DNA of 64,000 nt from Synaphobranchus kaupii (lineage: Eukaryota > Chordata > Actinopteri > Anguilliformes > Synaphobranchidae), in contig CM056379.1 of NCBI GenBank assembly GCA_029718625.1, forward strand, positions 56,723,487 to 56,787,486, written 5' to 3'. The notes under the pieces are model-generated. The model saw only the letters and a list, made by a program, of their open reading frames with translations. It did not search any database and was not told the origin of the DNA. Shown here piece after piece: positions 14,141-23,919 of the stretch. The translations under genes and the position numbers were made by a program. Within the stretch, counting starts at the first letter, position 1; each line of letters starts with the position of its first letter.

Positions 14141-15375
14141 TCTGAGAGTGTGGACCAAATCCACGTGTCTCTTGTGAGGGCCTCCCAATTTGCCAGGGTG
14201 GTCTTGGCAATATTGTCCCACCCCTCTGCCACCGTGGCATCATGCTTGCTTGGGGCCTTGTTTGGGGGGGCGACGGTTAGTCTGCCGTCCCCCTGCCCTG
14301 ACCGCCAGATGCACTCTACGGGGTTTTGTCGCGAGTCCGGTACCGGTACATGGGCGGACGTACGACGAAAAGCTCCCCTGCCATACACGGGTTGTGCGTC
14401 CCTTCTGACCATTGGTTGGGACCAACACCTACTAGAATGGGGGGGGGGGGGGGGGGGCATCTGCCCTGTGTCTTAATGCCTCTACAGACCGTTCCAGTGC
14501 CTGTCTGGTTGCTTCAGTGAAAACCTGGCCGGGAACAACCAGCAGGTCTCTGATTGTTCTTTTTTTCGCGTCTGGTAGGGGCAACTGAGCCAACCACACT
14601 TGCCACTGAGTCACCGTGAGAAGGGACATTACTCAGCCTAGTTCACGAGTCATAAACGCAAACGCTTGTAGCGACGCATCGTTCAATGAAGTGTCGACCT
14701 CTGCATCAAGCATCATCTGCGACTACGTGAGCATTAGCCATGACAGCGAATTACCAATTTGCGCTGCTCTGGCACCCGCTCTATAAGCCTTAGAGTAAAT
14801 CGTCCATTGCTCTGCATTGTGGACTAGGGCAACGGGCATCTGCCTAGACTGCCTCTTGTGGGGACACTACTAATGCCACAATGGCAGGTTCCACAGAGGG
14901 CATTTGGTCCAGCCCATGGACCGCCGCATCTCATATGGACGTAAACGTCCTACAAGCCATCCGATACATATCAGGGCGTGGCCAGCCTTTATTTAGCTCT
15001 GCCAGAAAATCATTCGATGCTGGCATTGCAAATCATGCCCCCTGAGGGGCCCATCGGTGAAACCTAGATGTCCCCGAAGTGCTAGCCTGAGGCATATCGC
15101 AACCCATGCGTGCCAAGGCCGAATGGAGAATGGCTTCTAGAGAGGCAGAGTAACCTGCTGAGCTGGTGGTGGAACCCGAGCCTCCTACCGACCCTCTGTC
15201 AGATTGGTCTGCTATCTTGGACCGACTCTGAGTAAAGTAGGTGTTTGACGCTGCTGTAGAAAGGGCGTCAAAACTGTCACAGTCTGGATCCCTGCATGGA
15301 TCCTCATCTGCATGCTGGGGAGATGTTTCCACATTTTTGCGGGCTCCCAGCATTTCAGTCAGCTGTTGCACTGCC

Positions 15376-15650
15376 GCGCGTAGCTGTGTAACTTCCGCGC
15401 GTAGCTGTGTAACTTCCGCGCGTAGCTGTGTAACTTCCGCGCGTAGCTGTGTAACTTCCGCGCGTAGCTGTGTAACTTCCGCGCGTAGCTGTGTAACTTC
15501 CGCGCGTAGCTGTGTAACTTCCGCGCGTAGCTGTGTAACTTCCGCGCGTAGCTGTGTAACTTCCGCGCGTAGCTGTGTAACTTCCGCGCGTAGCTGTGTA
15601 ACTTCCGCGCGTAGCTGTGTAACTTCCGCGCGTAGCTGTGTAACTTCCGC
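15376..15650 (-). repeat. 21-bp minisatellite, 13 perfect copies, encoding a coiled-coil heptad
   Basis: A 21-bp unit (plus strand GCGCGTAGCTGTGTAACTTCC) is repeated about 13 times without a visible mismatch. In the minus-strand gag frame each unit encodes L-R-A-E-V-T-Q. With Val at position a and Leu at position d this is a regular coiled-coil heptad, and the array adds about 90 residues of predicted helix. The edge copies diverge (L-S-A-E-V-T-Q and L-R-A-A-V-Q-Q), suggesting that the array grew from an existing heptad region. Because 21 is divisible by 3, all three frames on both strands stay open. Confidence 0.97.
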
Positions 15651-15737
15651 GGACAGGTTGCTGCCCTTGCCAGCCTTGCACTTCTTTCGTACAGGGGCCT
15701 CGGTGGCAGGAGTACCCTTACTGAGGCTAGTCTGAGA

Positions 15738-15950
15738 GTGCTGGCTAAAAGTAAACGTAAATACTCTAAAATTGTTATTCACGTCGGCACAAATGACGTC
15801 CGATTGAGGCAATCGGAGGTCACCAAAAATAACTTTGTTTTGGTGTGTGCGATGGCTAAAAAGATGTGTCAGGAAGTAATATGCTCTGGTCTGCTCCCAT
15901 TTCGTAGGAGTGACGAGGTCTACAGTAGACTCACTTATTATCAGCCGACC
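15738..15950 (+). pseudogene. LINE ORF1 esterase-like fragment
   Basis: The reading frame contains K-I-V-I-H-V-G-T-N-D-V-R-L-R-Q-S-E-V-T-K and I-C-S-G-L-L-P-F-R-R-S-D-E-V-Y-S-R-L. The G-T-N-D block is the SGNH-hydrolase signature found in ORF1 of CR1/L2 LINEs. It is cut off near 15950, where reverse-transcriptase sequence begins. Confidence 0.75.
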
Positions 15951-15958
15951 AAAACTCT

Positions 15959-16678
15959 GTGTCCGAAATGCTGGTTTTAGGTCCAAAAAAACAAAGGGAG
16001 AAACTGGGTACATCTACTTTAAATTTCGATGGTTGTTTAGTTGTTCCAAACTCAGCTGTGAAAGACCTAGGTGTTACTATAGACCCAGATCTAACCTTTA
16101 GCGCGCACATAAAAAACATATCTGGAGTATCTTTCTTTCAGTTAAGGAACATAGCTTAAATAAGGCACTTCCTATCAATAGGGGACGCAGAGAAATTGAT
16201 CAATGCTTTTGTTACGTCTAGGCTAGATTACTGTAATGCCCTGCTATCAGGTTGCCCTAAGTCCTTGCTAAATAATCTCCAGCTTGTGCAGAATGCAGCC
16301 GCTCGCATTTTAACTAGAACTAAGAAATATGAGCATATTACCCCAGTACTAGCATCGCTTCATTGGCTACCAATTAAGTTTAGGATAGACTTTAAGGTTT
16401 TGCTTCTGACCTTTAAAGCTTTAAATGGACTTGCGCCAGTGTATATATGTAATCTGCTTTTACCATATAAGCCAAAAAGATCACTTCGTTCCCAAGGCGC
16501 AGGCTACCTAGTAGTCCCAAGAATATCTAAAAACTTGACGGGTGGTAGAGCTTTCTCCTACAGAGCGCCACTACTGTGGAACACCCTGCCAAAATCTATA
16601 AGAGAATCAGACACCGTCTCAATATTTAAGTCTAGATTAAAAATGCACCTTTATGATCAGGCTTATAATGAGCTGTAG
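15959..16678 (+). pseudogene. LINE reverse transcriptase, C-terminal part
   Basis: Two pieces in different frames (15959-16159 and 16196-16678) cover the end of an L2-like ORF2. Key phrases are D-L-G-V-T-I-D-P-D-L-T-F, S-R-L-D-Y-C-N-A-L-L-S-G, L-H-W-L-P-I-K-F-R-I-D-F-K and P-L-L-W-N-T-L-P. A stop/frameshift near 16157 separates them. The catalytic palm and the endonuclease are missing. Confidence 0.88.
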
Positions 16679-17802
16679 TCTGGAGACAGGACCAGAGAAG
16701 CGTTTAGCCATAGAGTAATGTGGGGTGGCATCCTTTCCTTACTGTCACCTGTCAACAGCTGTGACCCCATCTTCCTGGGCTGGCTCTTGATAGGTGGGTA
16801 GGATTGTTTTCCCTCTCATGACTGCATGGTTTCTCAAACTCTGTCTTCATAGCTATGCAGCCATAGATTACTCCTGGCGGGGGCACCCCTTCCCCACCCC
16901 CCACCCCTCCAGTTGGTGCTCCTGCTGCTCTATTACACTTTCCCTAACTGTTTTCTCTCTCTCTTTTTTTACATTCTGCCGGCGGGGCTTATGCCCCACA
17001 TCTCGAGAGTTGCTGTCCGGCTTCCTGTCCGTTGCCGCTTGCCCCTCCCTCCTTACCACTGCTGCCAGCTGCTCCTGCCGCCATCGGCGCCCGGTTCCCC
17101 ACCATCACTGTCCAACACCTCTGGGTCCAGCAGTTGATAATCTGATTTCCAAGTTACAGTGTACAGCATCATCTGGACTGTCATCTAGCTGCTGCAAATT
17201 ATATTATCATGGACATTGGCTGTTTTGACCATGTTGGTCTTTAAGCCCTAGACCCTGAGCCGACCAGAGGAGGATGGGTTCCCCCATTGAGTCTGGTTCC
17301 TTCCAAGGTTTCTTCCTAGTTACACCAGGGAGTTTTCCTTGCCACTGTTGCCCTTGGCTTGCTCTTGTGGGGGGTTTAGGCTGGGTTTTGCTGTGAAGTG
17401 CATTGTGACAACTTGTTGTGAAATGCGCTATATAAATAAATATTGATTGATTGATTGATTGATTGATTACGTTTGGGCACAACCTCTACTGCCGCTGGCG
17501 TTACGGCCCAAGGGAGGCATGTGGGCCATGAACGCATCCAATTGGGCCTGCTTATTCTCCAGCGACATACCCATACAGCATGAGCAGGGGTCTGAGAATG
17601 CTTCCTACAGATGCCCTAGGCTGAGGCACAGATAACACCGGGTGTGTCCATCGGCCATATCCATGGCTCCCCCACATTCAGTGCACAAGGCGCTCATGCC
17701 TTAGCAAAACAAAGAGCACTCGCAGACGATAATTCGTGACAGTGGTCTTTAGTAGGGAAAGCCGAGGCAGACAGCGTAGCGAAGCACGCATACTCTGTCT
17801 TA

Positions 17803-17975
17803 CAGTTGTGGTCAAAAGTTTACATACACTTAGGTTGAATTGATTACACAAGTAATTTTTCCAACAATTGTTTACAGACAGATTATTTCACTTTTAATTC
17901 ACTATATCACAATTCCAGTGGGTCAGAAGTTTACATACACCAAGTTGACTGTGCCTTTAAATTTTTTATATTTGG
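17803..17975. mobile_element. Sleeping-Beauty-type Tc1 inverted-repeat end (IR/DR), truncated
   Basis: A TA at 17801-17802 is followed by CAGTTGTGGTC and AAGTTTACATACACTTAGG (outer direct repeat). About 110 bases later comes CCAGTGGGTCAGAAGTTTAC (inner direct repeat, about 17914-17947). This is the IR/DR layout of salmonid-type Tc1 transposons. The other end and the transposase are absent. Just inside, the minus strand reads A-C-K-A-K-G-Y-A-T-K-Y, which resembles a Tc1 transposase C-terminus. Confidence 0.8.
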
Positions 17976-18064
17976 TGGCATATCCTTTGGCTTTGCATGC
18001 CATGACTTCCTGATGTCTCTGACCCAACAACATCAAAAGGCACTTGATATCTTATTTTATGGTA

Positions 18065-18558
18065 CTCTTACAAGCGATACTATAACATCTCTGCATTTGA
18101 ATGGATCTCTATGGGAATTGGGGGGTGGGACTAGATTTAGCTGTAAATTACACTGGAACAGTATGGAACACATGGTTGGCTAAATGGCTGTAAGTCATCA
18201 TGGGTCTGATGTATCAACCAAGCCTTAAATCATCACTCTGCTGCCAGAAATATAGCAGATATGGATGGATTACTTGAAGGGTTTCTTCTCCTGACTTATT
18301 TTTCCAAAGAGTTCAATAGCACAATTTGTCAGGAGAAACAACCCTTCAAGTGATCCATCCATATCTACTGCATATCTGGCAGCAGAGTGATGGTTTGAGG
18401 CTCGTTTGATACCTCAGACACTTGATGACTTACAGCCATTTTACCAATCATGTATTCCATACGGTTCCAGCATAATTTACAGCTAAATCTAGTCCCACCC
18501 CCCAATTCCCATAGAGATTCATTCAAATGCAGAGACATTATATTATCGCTTGTAAGAG
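18065..18558. mobile_element. long-hairpin MITE with TA target duplication
   Basis: The two halves are near-perfect reverse complements over about 235 bases (left arm from 18065, right arm ending at 18558). Both ends read CTCTTACAAGCGAT inwards and are flanked by TA (18063-18064 and 18559-18560). This fits a Tc1/mariner-type foldback MITE. There is no coding capacity. A partial second copy lies at about 20060-20420. Confidence 0.88.
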
Positions 18559-18560
18559 TA

Positions 18561-20059
18561 TTTTGCTGCTGGTTTATCAGAGTCACAGTGCACATTAATT
18601 TGTTTAAAGGAAACGAGGCGTCCTGTCTGAGGCCTGAATCCAAAGTCCTGTGCTGTACCACATGCTAACCCTGGTGCAACACAGGACTTTTGTCTTTGCA
18701 AAATATCTGAATAGCACATCATGGCGTGATGATAGACTGCAACAAAGAGCCCAGCCATGTGTTTAAAACCTACCCACATATGTGTTTTAGCCAATGGGGA
18801 TTTCAAAATGTATTTAGCCACAGTTTCACAAGACTAATTGTGTCTGGACTGTAATCTGCTAAGATTTTAGACAGTCTGTTGGAATAGTGATGAGTAATGG
18901 AACTGGTGAACTGGCTCACCCCATTTATCTTGGTCACAGAGAGATGTATCTTGATCATGTTTCTTCATCAGGCAACACTACAGAGCAGCCACAGACTGAA
19001 AATCTGATGTCCTATGCACAAGTAACCTGTCTCATTCTTAGTTAAACTGGGAGTGTGTGCTTGCAGGAAACTGCTTTCTCAGCACCTTTCGTGTTTCTCA
19101 GATTGTTGGTTGTCTCATACTCTGAAATGGTCTTCTCTTCCCTTCAGCATCCTGAGCATTGAAAACAATGATTAACGGTGAGCATACTGTATAATCTCCT
19201 TTGTCCCTACTTGTTGGGCCTTTGGATTGGTTTCGTACAATGGGTCTTTGTTACTACAACAATAGGATTGACCCTTAGAGCCAACACCTCTGGGTCCAGC
19301 AGTTGATAATCTGATTTCCAAGTTACAGTGTACAGCATTGCATAGAGGAGTGTCAATGATGTCTGCTCCGTTTGTCTGCAGTGTGTAGTGTATGTCTACA
19401 GCAGGACTTTGTGTAGAGTACTGTACAGTAGGATGGTCTCCATTTCGTAGAGGTGCACTTTGGTGGATCTCAGCTGTTTTGTTGTTTTGACTGCTTGACC
19501 AAGTGAGTCAGATAAAGCCAACACAGTTAGAGAAGTGTCAGCCTGTGTGTCTCCTATATGTGAGCTCCTATAGCTCTGATGAGAGAAAATTGTCAATGCC
19601 TCAGACTCCCCAGGATTCAACAGCCCCCTCCAGCTGTCCTGGCAAATCAAAGCATGTAGCGTTGGACTGAAGTGTCGGTATCCTCCTGTCTATTTTCAGA
19701 GCAGTGGCTGAGTGAGTTATTTCGCTAGTTTCAGAAAAACACTCCTCTAGTAGCATGTATCCCAGGGTGGAGGGAAGGAAGGTGTGTATGTGTGCGTGTG
19801 TGTGCATGTGTGAGTGAGGGGGAGGCGAGGGCGAGATATTACTGTGTATGTGGAAAGATAAGCCTTACTCTGAAAACACAACCAATGACCTGTCAAATAA
19901 CTCTCCCTCCATGCATGCCCTTGCTCGCAAAATAGCCACCTTGTAGTTTGACATTCCAGTTTTCCGCCAGTGAGGAAGACAAGTGGAAGTTCATTCTCTG
20001 ATATGACAATATGGTGAGAAGGGGGATGTTACAGCAGTGAAGAGGTTGCTATTCCATGA
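18561..20059. other. intergenic DNA with no gene
   Basis: No exon or RNA gene was recognised. The only repeat seen is a 58-base piece of LINE 3'UTR at 19281-19338. Confidence 0.5.
19281..19338 (+). repeat. orphan 58-bp copy of LINE 3'UTR
   Basis: These 58 bases are identical to 17112-17169, inside the 3'UTR of the LINE nested in the DIRS element, with unrelated sequence on both sides. The copy is too short to be an ordinary 3'-anchored LINE insertion. Confidence 0.9.
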
Positions 20060-20420
20060 ATGCTTGGGGGGGGGGACAGCGGCAAATCCAGCTGTAAATT
20101 TCACTGGCACTCTATGGAACACATGGTTGGCTAAATGGCTGTAACAAACAAACCTTAAACCAGGGGTGTCAAACTCCAGTCCTGGAGGGCCGCAGTGTCT
20201 ACAGGTATTTGTGGTTTCCTTTCAATCAGCACCCAGTTAAAGCATTGAGAACAAGGTGTGTGGACTTCTTAGCCAATTAGTGACTTAAATTAATCACTTG
20301 TGCTTAAACGCACCAAAAACCAGCAGACACTGCGGCCCTCCAGGACCGGATCTTGACACCCCTGCCTTAAACCATCACTCTGCTGCCAGATATACAGTAG
20401 ATATGGATGGATCACATTGA
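20060..20420. mobile_element. second, partial copy of the long-hairpin MITE, split by another MITE
   Basis: About 20090-20160 and 20365-20415 match 18137-18290 of the first copy (phrases ATGGAACACATGGTTGGC and CATCACTCTGCTGCCAGA). The copy is interrupted at 20161-20364 and is truncated on both outer sides. Confidence 0.85.
20161..20364. mobile_element. 204-bp hAT-type MITE
   Basis: It starts CAGGGGTGTCAAACTCCAGT and ends with the imperfect complement of this (GACACCCCTG at 20355-20364). The flanking 8-bp duplication CCTTAAAC is exact (20153-20160 and 20365-20372). The first hairpin-MITE copy keeps the corresponding empty site near 18223. These termini are those of a common fish hAT MITE. It is non-coding. 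Confidence 0.93.
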
Positions 20421-20567
20421 CAAACAAGTAATTTGCAATTGTGTTCAGTAATTAAGAATGTACATTATTAGTAGACATAGGTGCATACAAAATTCTGAAT
20501 GGAGAACATTATTTTTTGTATTGAAGAGACTGGCCTGGTGGTCATTGCAGTGGAAAGGAAATTTTAA

Positions 20568-20785
20568 CCCTTTAATGGCCGCTCAACCGTTAGGTAGAGC
20601 ACGTTTTGAGTCTTGAAATCTTGTTGAAAAATATGTAGGACTTAACTCCACCTGATTGAGCCATCTTTATCGGTGTACGTGGTAGAGATGGCTCAATCAG
20701 GTGGAGTTAAGTCCAACATATTTTTCAACAAGATATCAAGACACAAAAGAGTGCTCCACCAAACGGTTGAGCGGCCATTAAAGGG
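20568..20785. mobile_element. 218-bp piggyBac-type hairpin MITE (TTAA target)
   Basis: The termini are inverted (CCCTTTAATGGCCGCTCAAC and its complement) and immediately flanked by TTAA at 20564-20567 and 20786-20789. The inverted match extends over most of the element with a short centre near 20675. A TTAA target plus a CCC start suggests mobilisation by a piggyBac-like transposase. It is non-coding. Confidence 0.85.
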
Positions 20786-20789
20786 TTAA

Positions 20790-23384
20790 TTACACAGCTG
20801 AACATTATTTTACTGTTTGGTATTTTGGATTTCCTAACAAGATGTTACTGTAAGCGGAATAGGGTAACCACTTTATCACACTTTTTTGTTGCCAAAAAAA
20901 AGTGTGACGGATGTGTGTGAGATATGGTTGTTTCATAATGTGGGACATGAGAACATTATTTCTGGCATTATGCAGTCCTTGAGCCATTATATAGCCTAAA
21001 AGTGATTTGCATCAATTTTGTATTGTAGCCCATAGCATCAAAAGTTATATTTCCAAACCGATCCACTTTTCAGCACAGTATGGATGGTACTTGTCCTCAT
21101 CTCCACCCTTCCATTTTTCCAAGAATAAACGGAGCCTTTACTTGTTAACCTGGTTTTCGCATGTTTCTATTGGAATATCTTTGTGCACGTAGAGATCCAA
21201 GTAGTAGGTGGAATAGTAAAAAATTACAATGGATTTAAAAAATATACCAATCAATCACATCTTGAAAAACAATACAAGCATGAATAGATCGTTTCATTTA
21301 ACATTGTATTTTAGGTGTTTATATTGGGACAGTGGACTTGTACTGGAAATGCTTAATATTTGTGAATATTGTCATTTTCTGGATCGGTATAAGTAGGCTA
21401 TATGTTAAATAAAAACTCGGTGTTTGTTCAGGTAATTATAAGTTTCATTTCCGTGCGTTTTTAACAATTGCTATAGAACGACCCCTGTATAAATATCCAC
21501 AGGGTCAACACTGGTCCCCTTTAAGTTAAAGAGCGCATCGTCATTGGCCCACAGTGCCAGACGTCATCGGGACAGTCGCTCGGTGCTTTTGGTAGCCCAT
21601 AAAAAAGGCCGACAATGTTTCCATTGGAGGAGGGTCTCCGGTGTCCGAGGAACGGATGTGATTGCTGGATACCAAAAATACTGATGTAAACCAGAAGACT
21701 CCCCCGAAATTCTTAAAAAGGAACCCGAGGAATGGAGGATATGAGGCTGGATGCACTTTGTTCTGGAACGCCTTTGTCGCCGGTACAGTTCTGTAGTCTA
21801 ATGCAGTTTATTTCAGATTCTTTTAAGTTATTCATCTTTTTGTTTTTCTCACTTAGGCTACTTAATTCAAAAAGCTCTGTCTACTTATTACTTGGAAAAA
21901 CAAATAACTGACCATTGTGTGTAGCTATATAGAATGTTAGTATGCGTAGGTGGTACAGTTCCAAATCCAGTGTATATCAAGCATTCAGAATATGACCATG
22001 CATCGCGGAATTAAATAACCTAGAATGTGCCATAACAGCAATTGGTATGCGGGGTATTGAGAAGTATATGCGGTAGCCTCGACGGGGCTGCGGTTCGTGT
22101 TGTCCTTGGAATGTGCAATGTTAGAATTAGCTTCTGCGTGACATTATCGCACTGCACCTTACATGGAGAAATTAATTTCATGACAGCCTATTTCATATAG
22201 GCTATCCATAAATAGCTTGCGATAATGAAAAAGTACGGTATAGATTAAGTTTAGACTGAAGAAGTTTTACTGCTCTTAATTCTGAGAATTTACTGCTATC
22301 ACGTTACAGCCAGGTAATCCAAACGGGTGGACACCAATCCAAGCGCACGTTGTTGACATTGCTGTAAAGGTTACTGTGCTGTGAGAAATATTAGACCCTC
22401 TACACCCTTTCACGCCTAGGCTACATTCTCTCATCTGTGTCGAATGAATTACACTTCTATGCTATGTAGCTACCTGTATTTTAAGTTGGTAGGCGATTAC
22501 ACATCATATTTATTCATTTATTTGATTGACCACAAATAACATTTCTAACGCAATAAAATACCTTTGATTGTGTGGCCTATAGCTATTAGGTTATTTTAGC
22601 CATCGTAACAACTATTATATGAGAGCAATTATTTCTGTGAATACATACAATTCGCATAGGATTTTTAAGCGACTGGCCTCTCGTGATCAGGCAGAGCGAT
22701 GATGTAACATATCTTCAACTGCAGTTCTCTCGATCCGGTTCTTGAGTTGTCCCGTTACTACACGGTGCAGTTCTGCTTGCCTTCCTGAACGACAGTAAGC
22801 GCTGTTGGGTAGCTCCCAAGGCAGAGGTTATTTCTGTAGGCCTATTCCATACCAAGGCTACACTTTTGTTTACAATGTTCCTGTATGGACACAGTGCTGT
22901 CACAAACTACATTCAGAAGATGTTTATATGAACAACTTAATGCACATGTGCCCTTGGTTATAAAATAGATATTTCACCTGAGTGTCTTAGCTTATTACAT
23001 CATAGGGCCTGGACCATTCTTGTTGGCCCCCCTTGTGAGGTATTGAAACTGTGGGTGTAGCCATAGATATATGGGTGTGGCCTACTCATTTTGTGTTGTA
23101 TCACCTTATCAAACAGCACACAGCAAAACACTACTCGTAAGTTCTATCTTCTATATAAATACAATATATATCTATATATCACCCATTCTTGAGAATTGGG
23201 ACAAAATCTTTTTCTTTTTCTTTTTGTTTTTTACTCTTTATGTTGATTACTCTTCATGTTCATATTTCAGCTAATTTTAATAACATGATTCAGTTACTAA
23301 AGACCATTGACCCCTGGCAGCATAAACTGGATGTAGTAAGATAAAATAATAGTGGACATCTTACGGAGTTGACAAAATGTTATA
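20790..23384. other. intergenic DNA with no confirmed gene; possible promoter at 21487
   Basis: No exon with recognisable protein similarity was found. A TATA-like site and a short GC-richer stretch at 21487-21790 are annotated separately. Confidence 0.5.
21487..21782 (+). promoter_or_regulatory. candidate TATA promoter and first exon (possibly of phospho1)
   Basis: TATAAATAT at about 21488-21496 sits in locally GC-richer DNA. About 250 bases downstream an ATG at 21741 opens 14 codons, then meets a plausible splice donor (G at 21782, GTACAG after). Splicing to the phospho1 acceptor at 26087 would put this ATG out of frame with the phosphatase. It would then be an upstream ORF in an untranslated first exon rather than the protein start. 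The assignment rests only on position and signals. Confidence 0.25.
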
Positions 23385-23917
23385 CACTGCGCAGCCAAAA
23401 AAAAGTCACACACTCTAATATTTTGTTGGACCGCCTTTAGCTTTGATTACGGCGCACATTTGTTGTGGCATTGTTTCGACAACCTTATGCAATGTCACAA
23501 CATTTATTTCCATCCAGAGTAGCATAAGTTTTTGGCTGAGATCTTGTATTGATGACGGGAGAGTCAAACCACTCCGTAAAGTGTTCTCCAGCACATCCCA
23601 AAGACTTTCAATGGGGTTAAGGTCAGGAATCTGGTGGCTAATTCATGTGTGAAAATTATTCCTCATGTTCCCTGAACCACTCTTTCACAATTTGAGCCCG
23701 ATGAATCTTGGCATTGTCATCCTGGCATATGCCCATTGATGGGATAACCTGGTCATTCAGGTACTTCGCTGACTTCATTTTATTTCTGCATAATGTTGCT
23801 GAGCCTAGACCTGACCAACTGAAGCAACCCCAGATCATAACACTGCCTCCAGAGGCTTGTACAGTGGGCACTATGCATGACGGGTGCAATGGCGACTTTT
23901 TTTTTGGCCGGGCAGTG
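23385..23917 (-). mobile_element. internally deleted Tc1-like transposon
   Basis: Both ends are present: CACTGCGCAGCCAAAAAAAA at 23385 and, inverted, CACTGCCCGGCCAAAAAAAA ending at 23917. Each is flanked by TA (23383-23384 and 23918-23919). Only the C-terminal half of the transposase remains on the minus strand, so this is a deleted, non-autonomous copy. Confidence 0.88.
23656..23900 (-). pseudogene. Tc1-like transposase, C-terminal fragment
   Basis: The minus-strand frame reads [16 protein letters not shown], then [11 protein letters not shown] and [10 protein letters not shown]. These are the conserved central and second-Asp (Q-D-N-A) blocks of Tc1/mariner DDE transposases. The helix-turn-helix and first Asp region are deleted. 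The remaining C-terminal sequence continues towards 23430 in other frames. Confidence 0.88.
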
Positions 23918-23919
23918 TA

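Larger units (their letters stand above)
15737..17469 (+). mobile_element. L2-like LINE, internally deleted, nested in DIRS gag
   Basis: It begins with a piece of an ORF1-type esterase domain (I-V-I-H-V-G-T-N-D-V-R), jumps to the C-terminal part of a reverse-transcriptase ORF, and ends with a long 3'UTR containing 'ggtttcttcctagttacacc' and 'gaaatgcgctatataaataa', followed by (ATTG)n. That 3'UTR and the short tandem tail are characteristic of fish L2-type elements. It sits in the opposite orientation to the DIRS gag and interrupts it. No clear target duplication was found, as is common for L2. Confidence 0.88.
14141..17695 (-). pseudogene. DIRS gag-like ORF, split by a LINE
   Basis: The start ATG is at 17695. 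The first residues contain a Cys cluster (M-S-A-L-C-T-E-C-G-G-A-M), then C-Y-L-C-L-S-L-G-H-L, one in-frame stop, and C-S-C-C. This is a zinc-knuckle-like head recognisable in fish DIRS gag proteins. After the LINE insertion the frame resumes near 15736 (S-Q-T-S-L-S-K-G-T-P) and leads into a coiled coil of identical heptads (15650-15376), then an acidic/Ser-rich region ending at a stop near 15033. Further gag-like sequence to about 14140 is full of stops. In intact elements this protein would package the RNA. Confidence 0.75.
10760..17802 (-). mobile_element. DIRS-type tyrosine-recombinase retrotransposon, degraded and nested
   Basis: On the minus strand the order is gag-like ORF (from 17695), reverse transcriptase (about 14100-13180), RNase H (about 12837-12184) and tyrosine recombinase (about 12242-11100), then terminal repeats. 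That is the DIRS1 order, and unlike LTR elements there is no integrase or protease. The 3' end carries the complex inverted and direct repeats expected of DIRS termini (10782-11084). The 5' end is cut by a Sleeping-Beauty-like repeat at 17803. Two later insertions interrupt it: an L2-like LINE at 15737-17469 and a SINE-like element at 12857-13172. Many stops and frameshifts make it inactive. The left boundary is approximate. Confidence 0.9.

Noticed and set aside
15376..15650. A CRISPR array
   Set aside because: The 21-bp units are directly adjacent with no spacers, lie in a eukaryotic retrotransposon ORF, and have no cas genes nearby.
15241..15735. 164-residue plus-strand frame with R-S-C-V-T-S-A repeats
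   Set aside because: It is the antisense shadow of the 21-bp minisatellite, which keeps all frames open because its period is a multiple of three.
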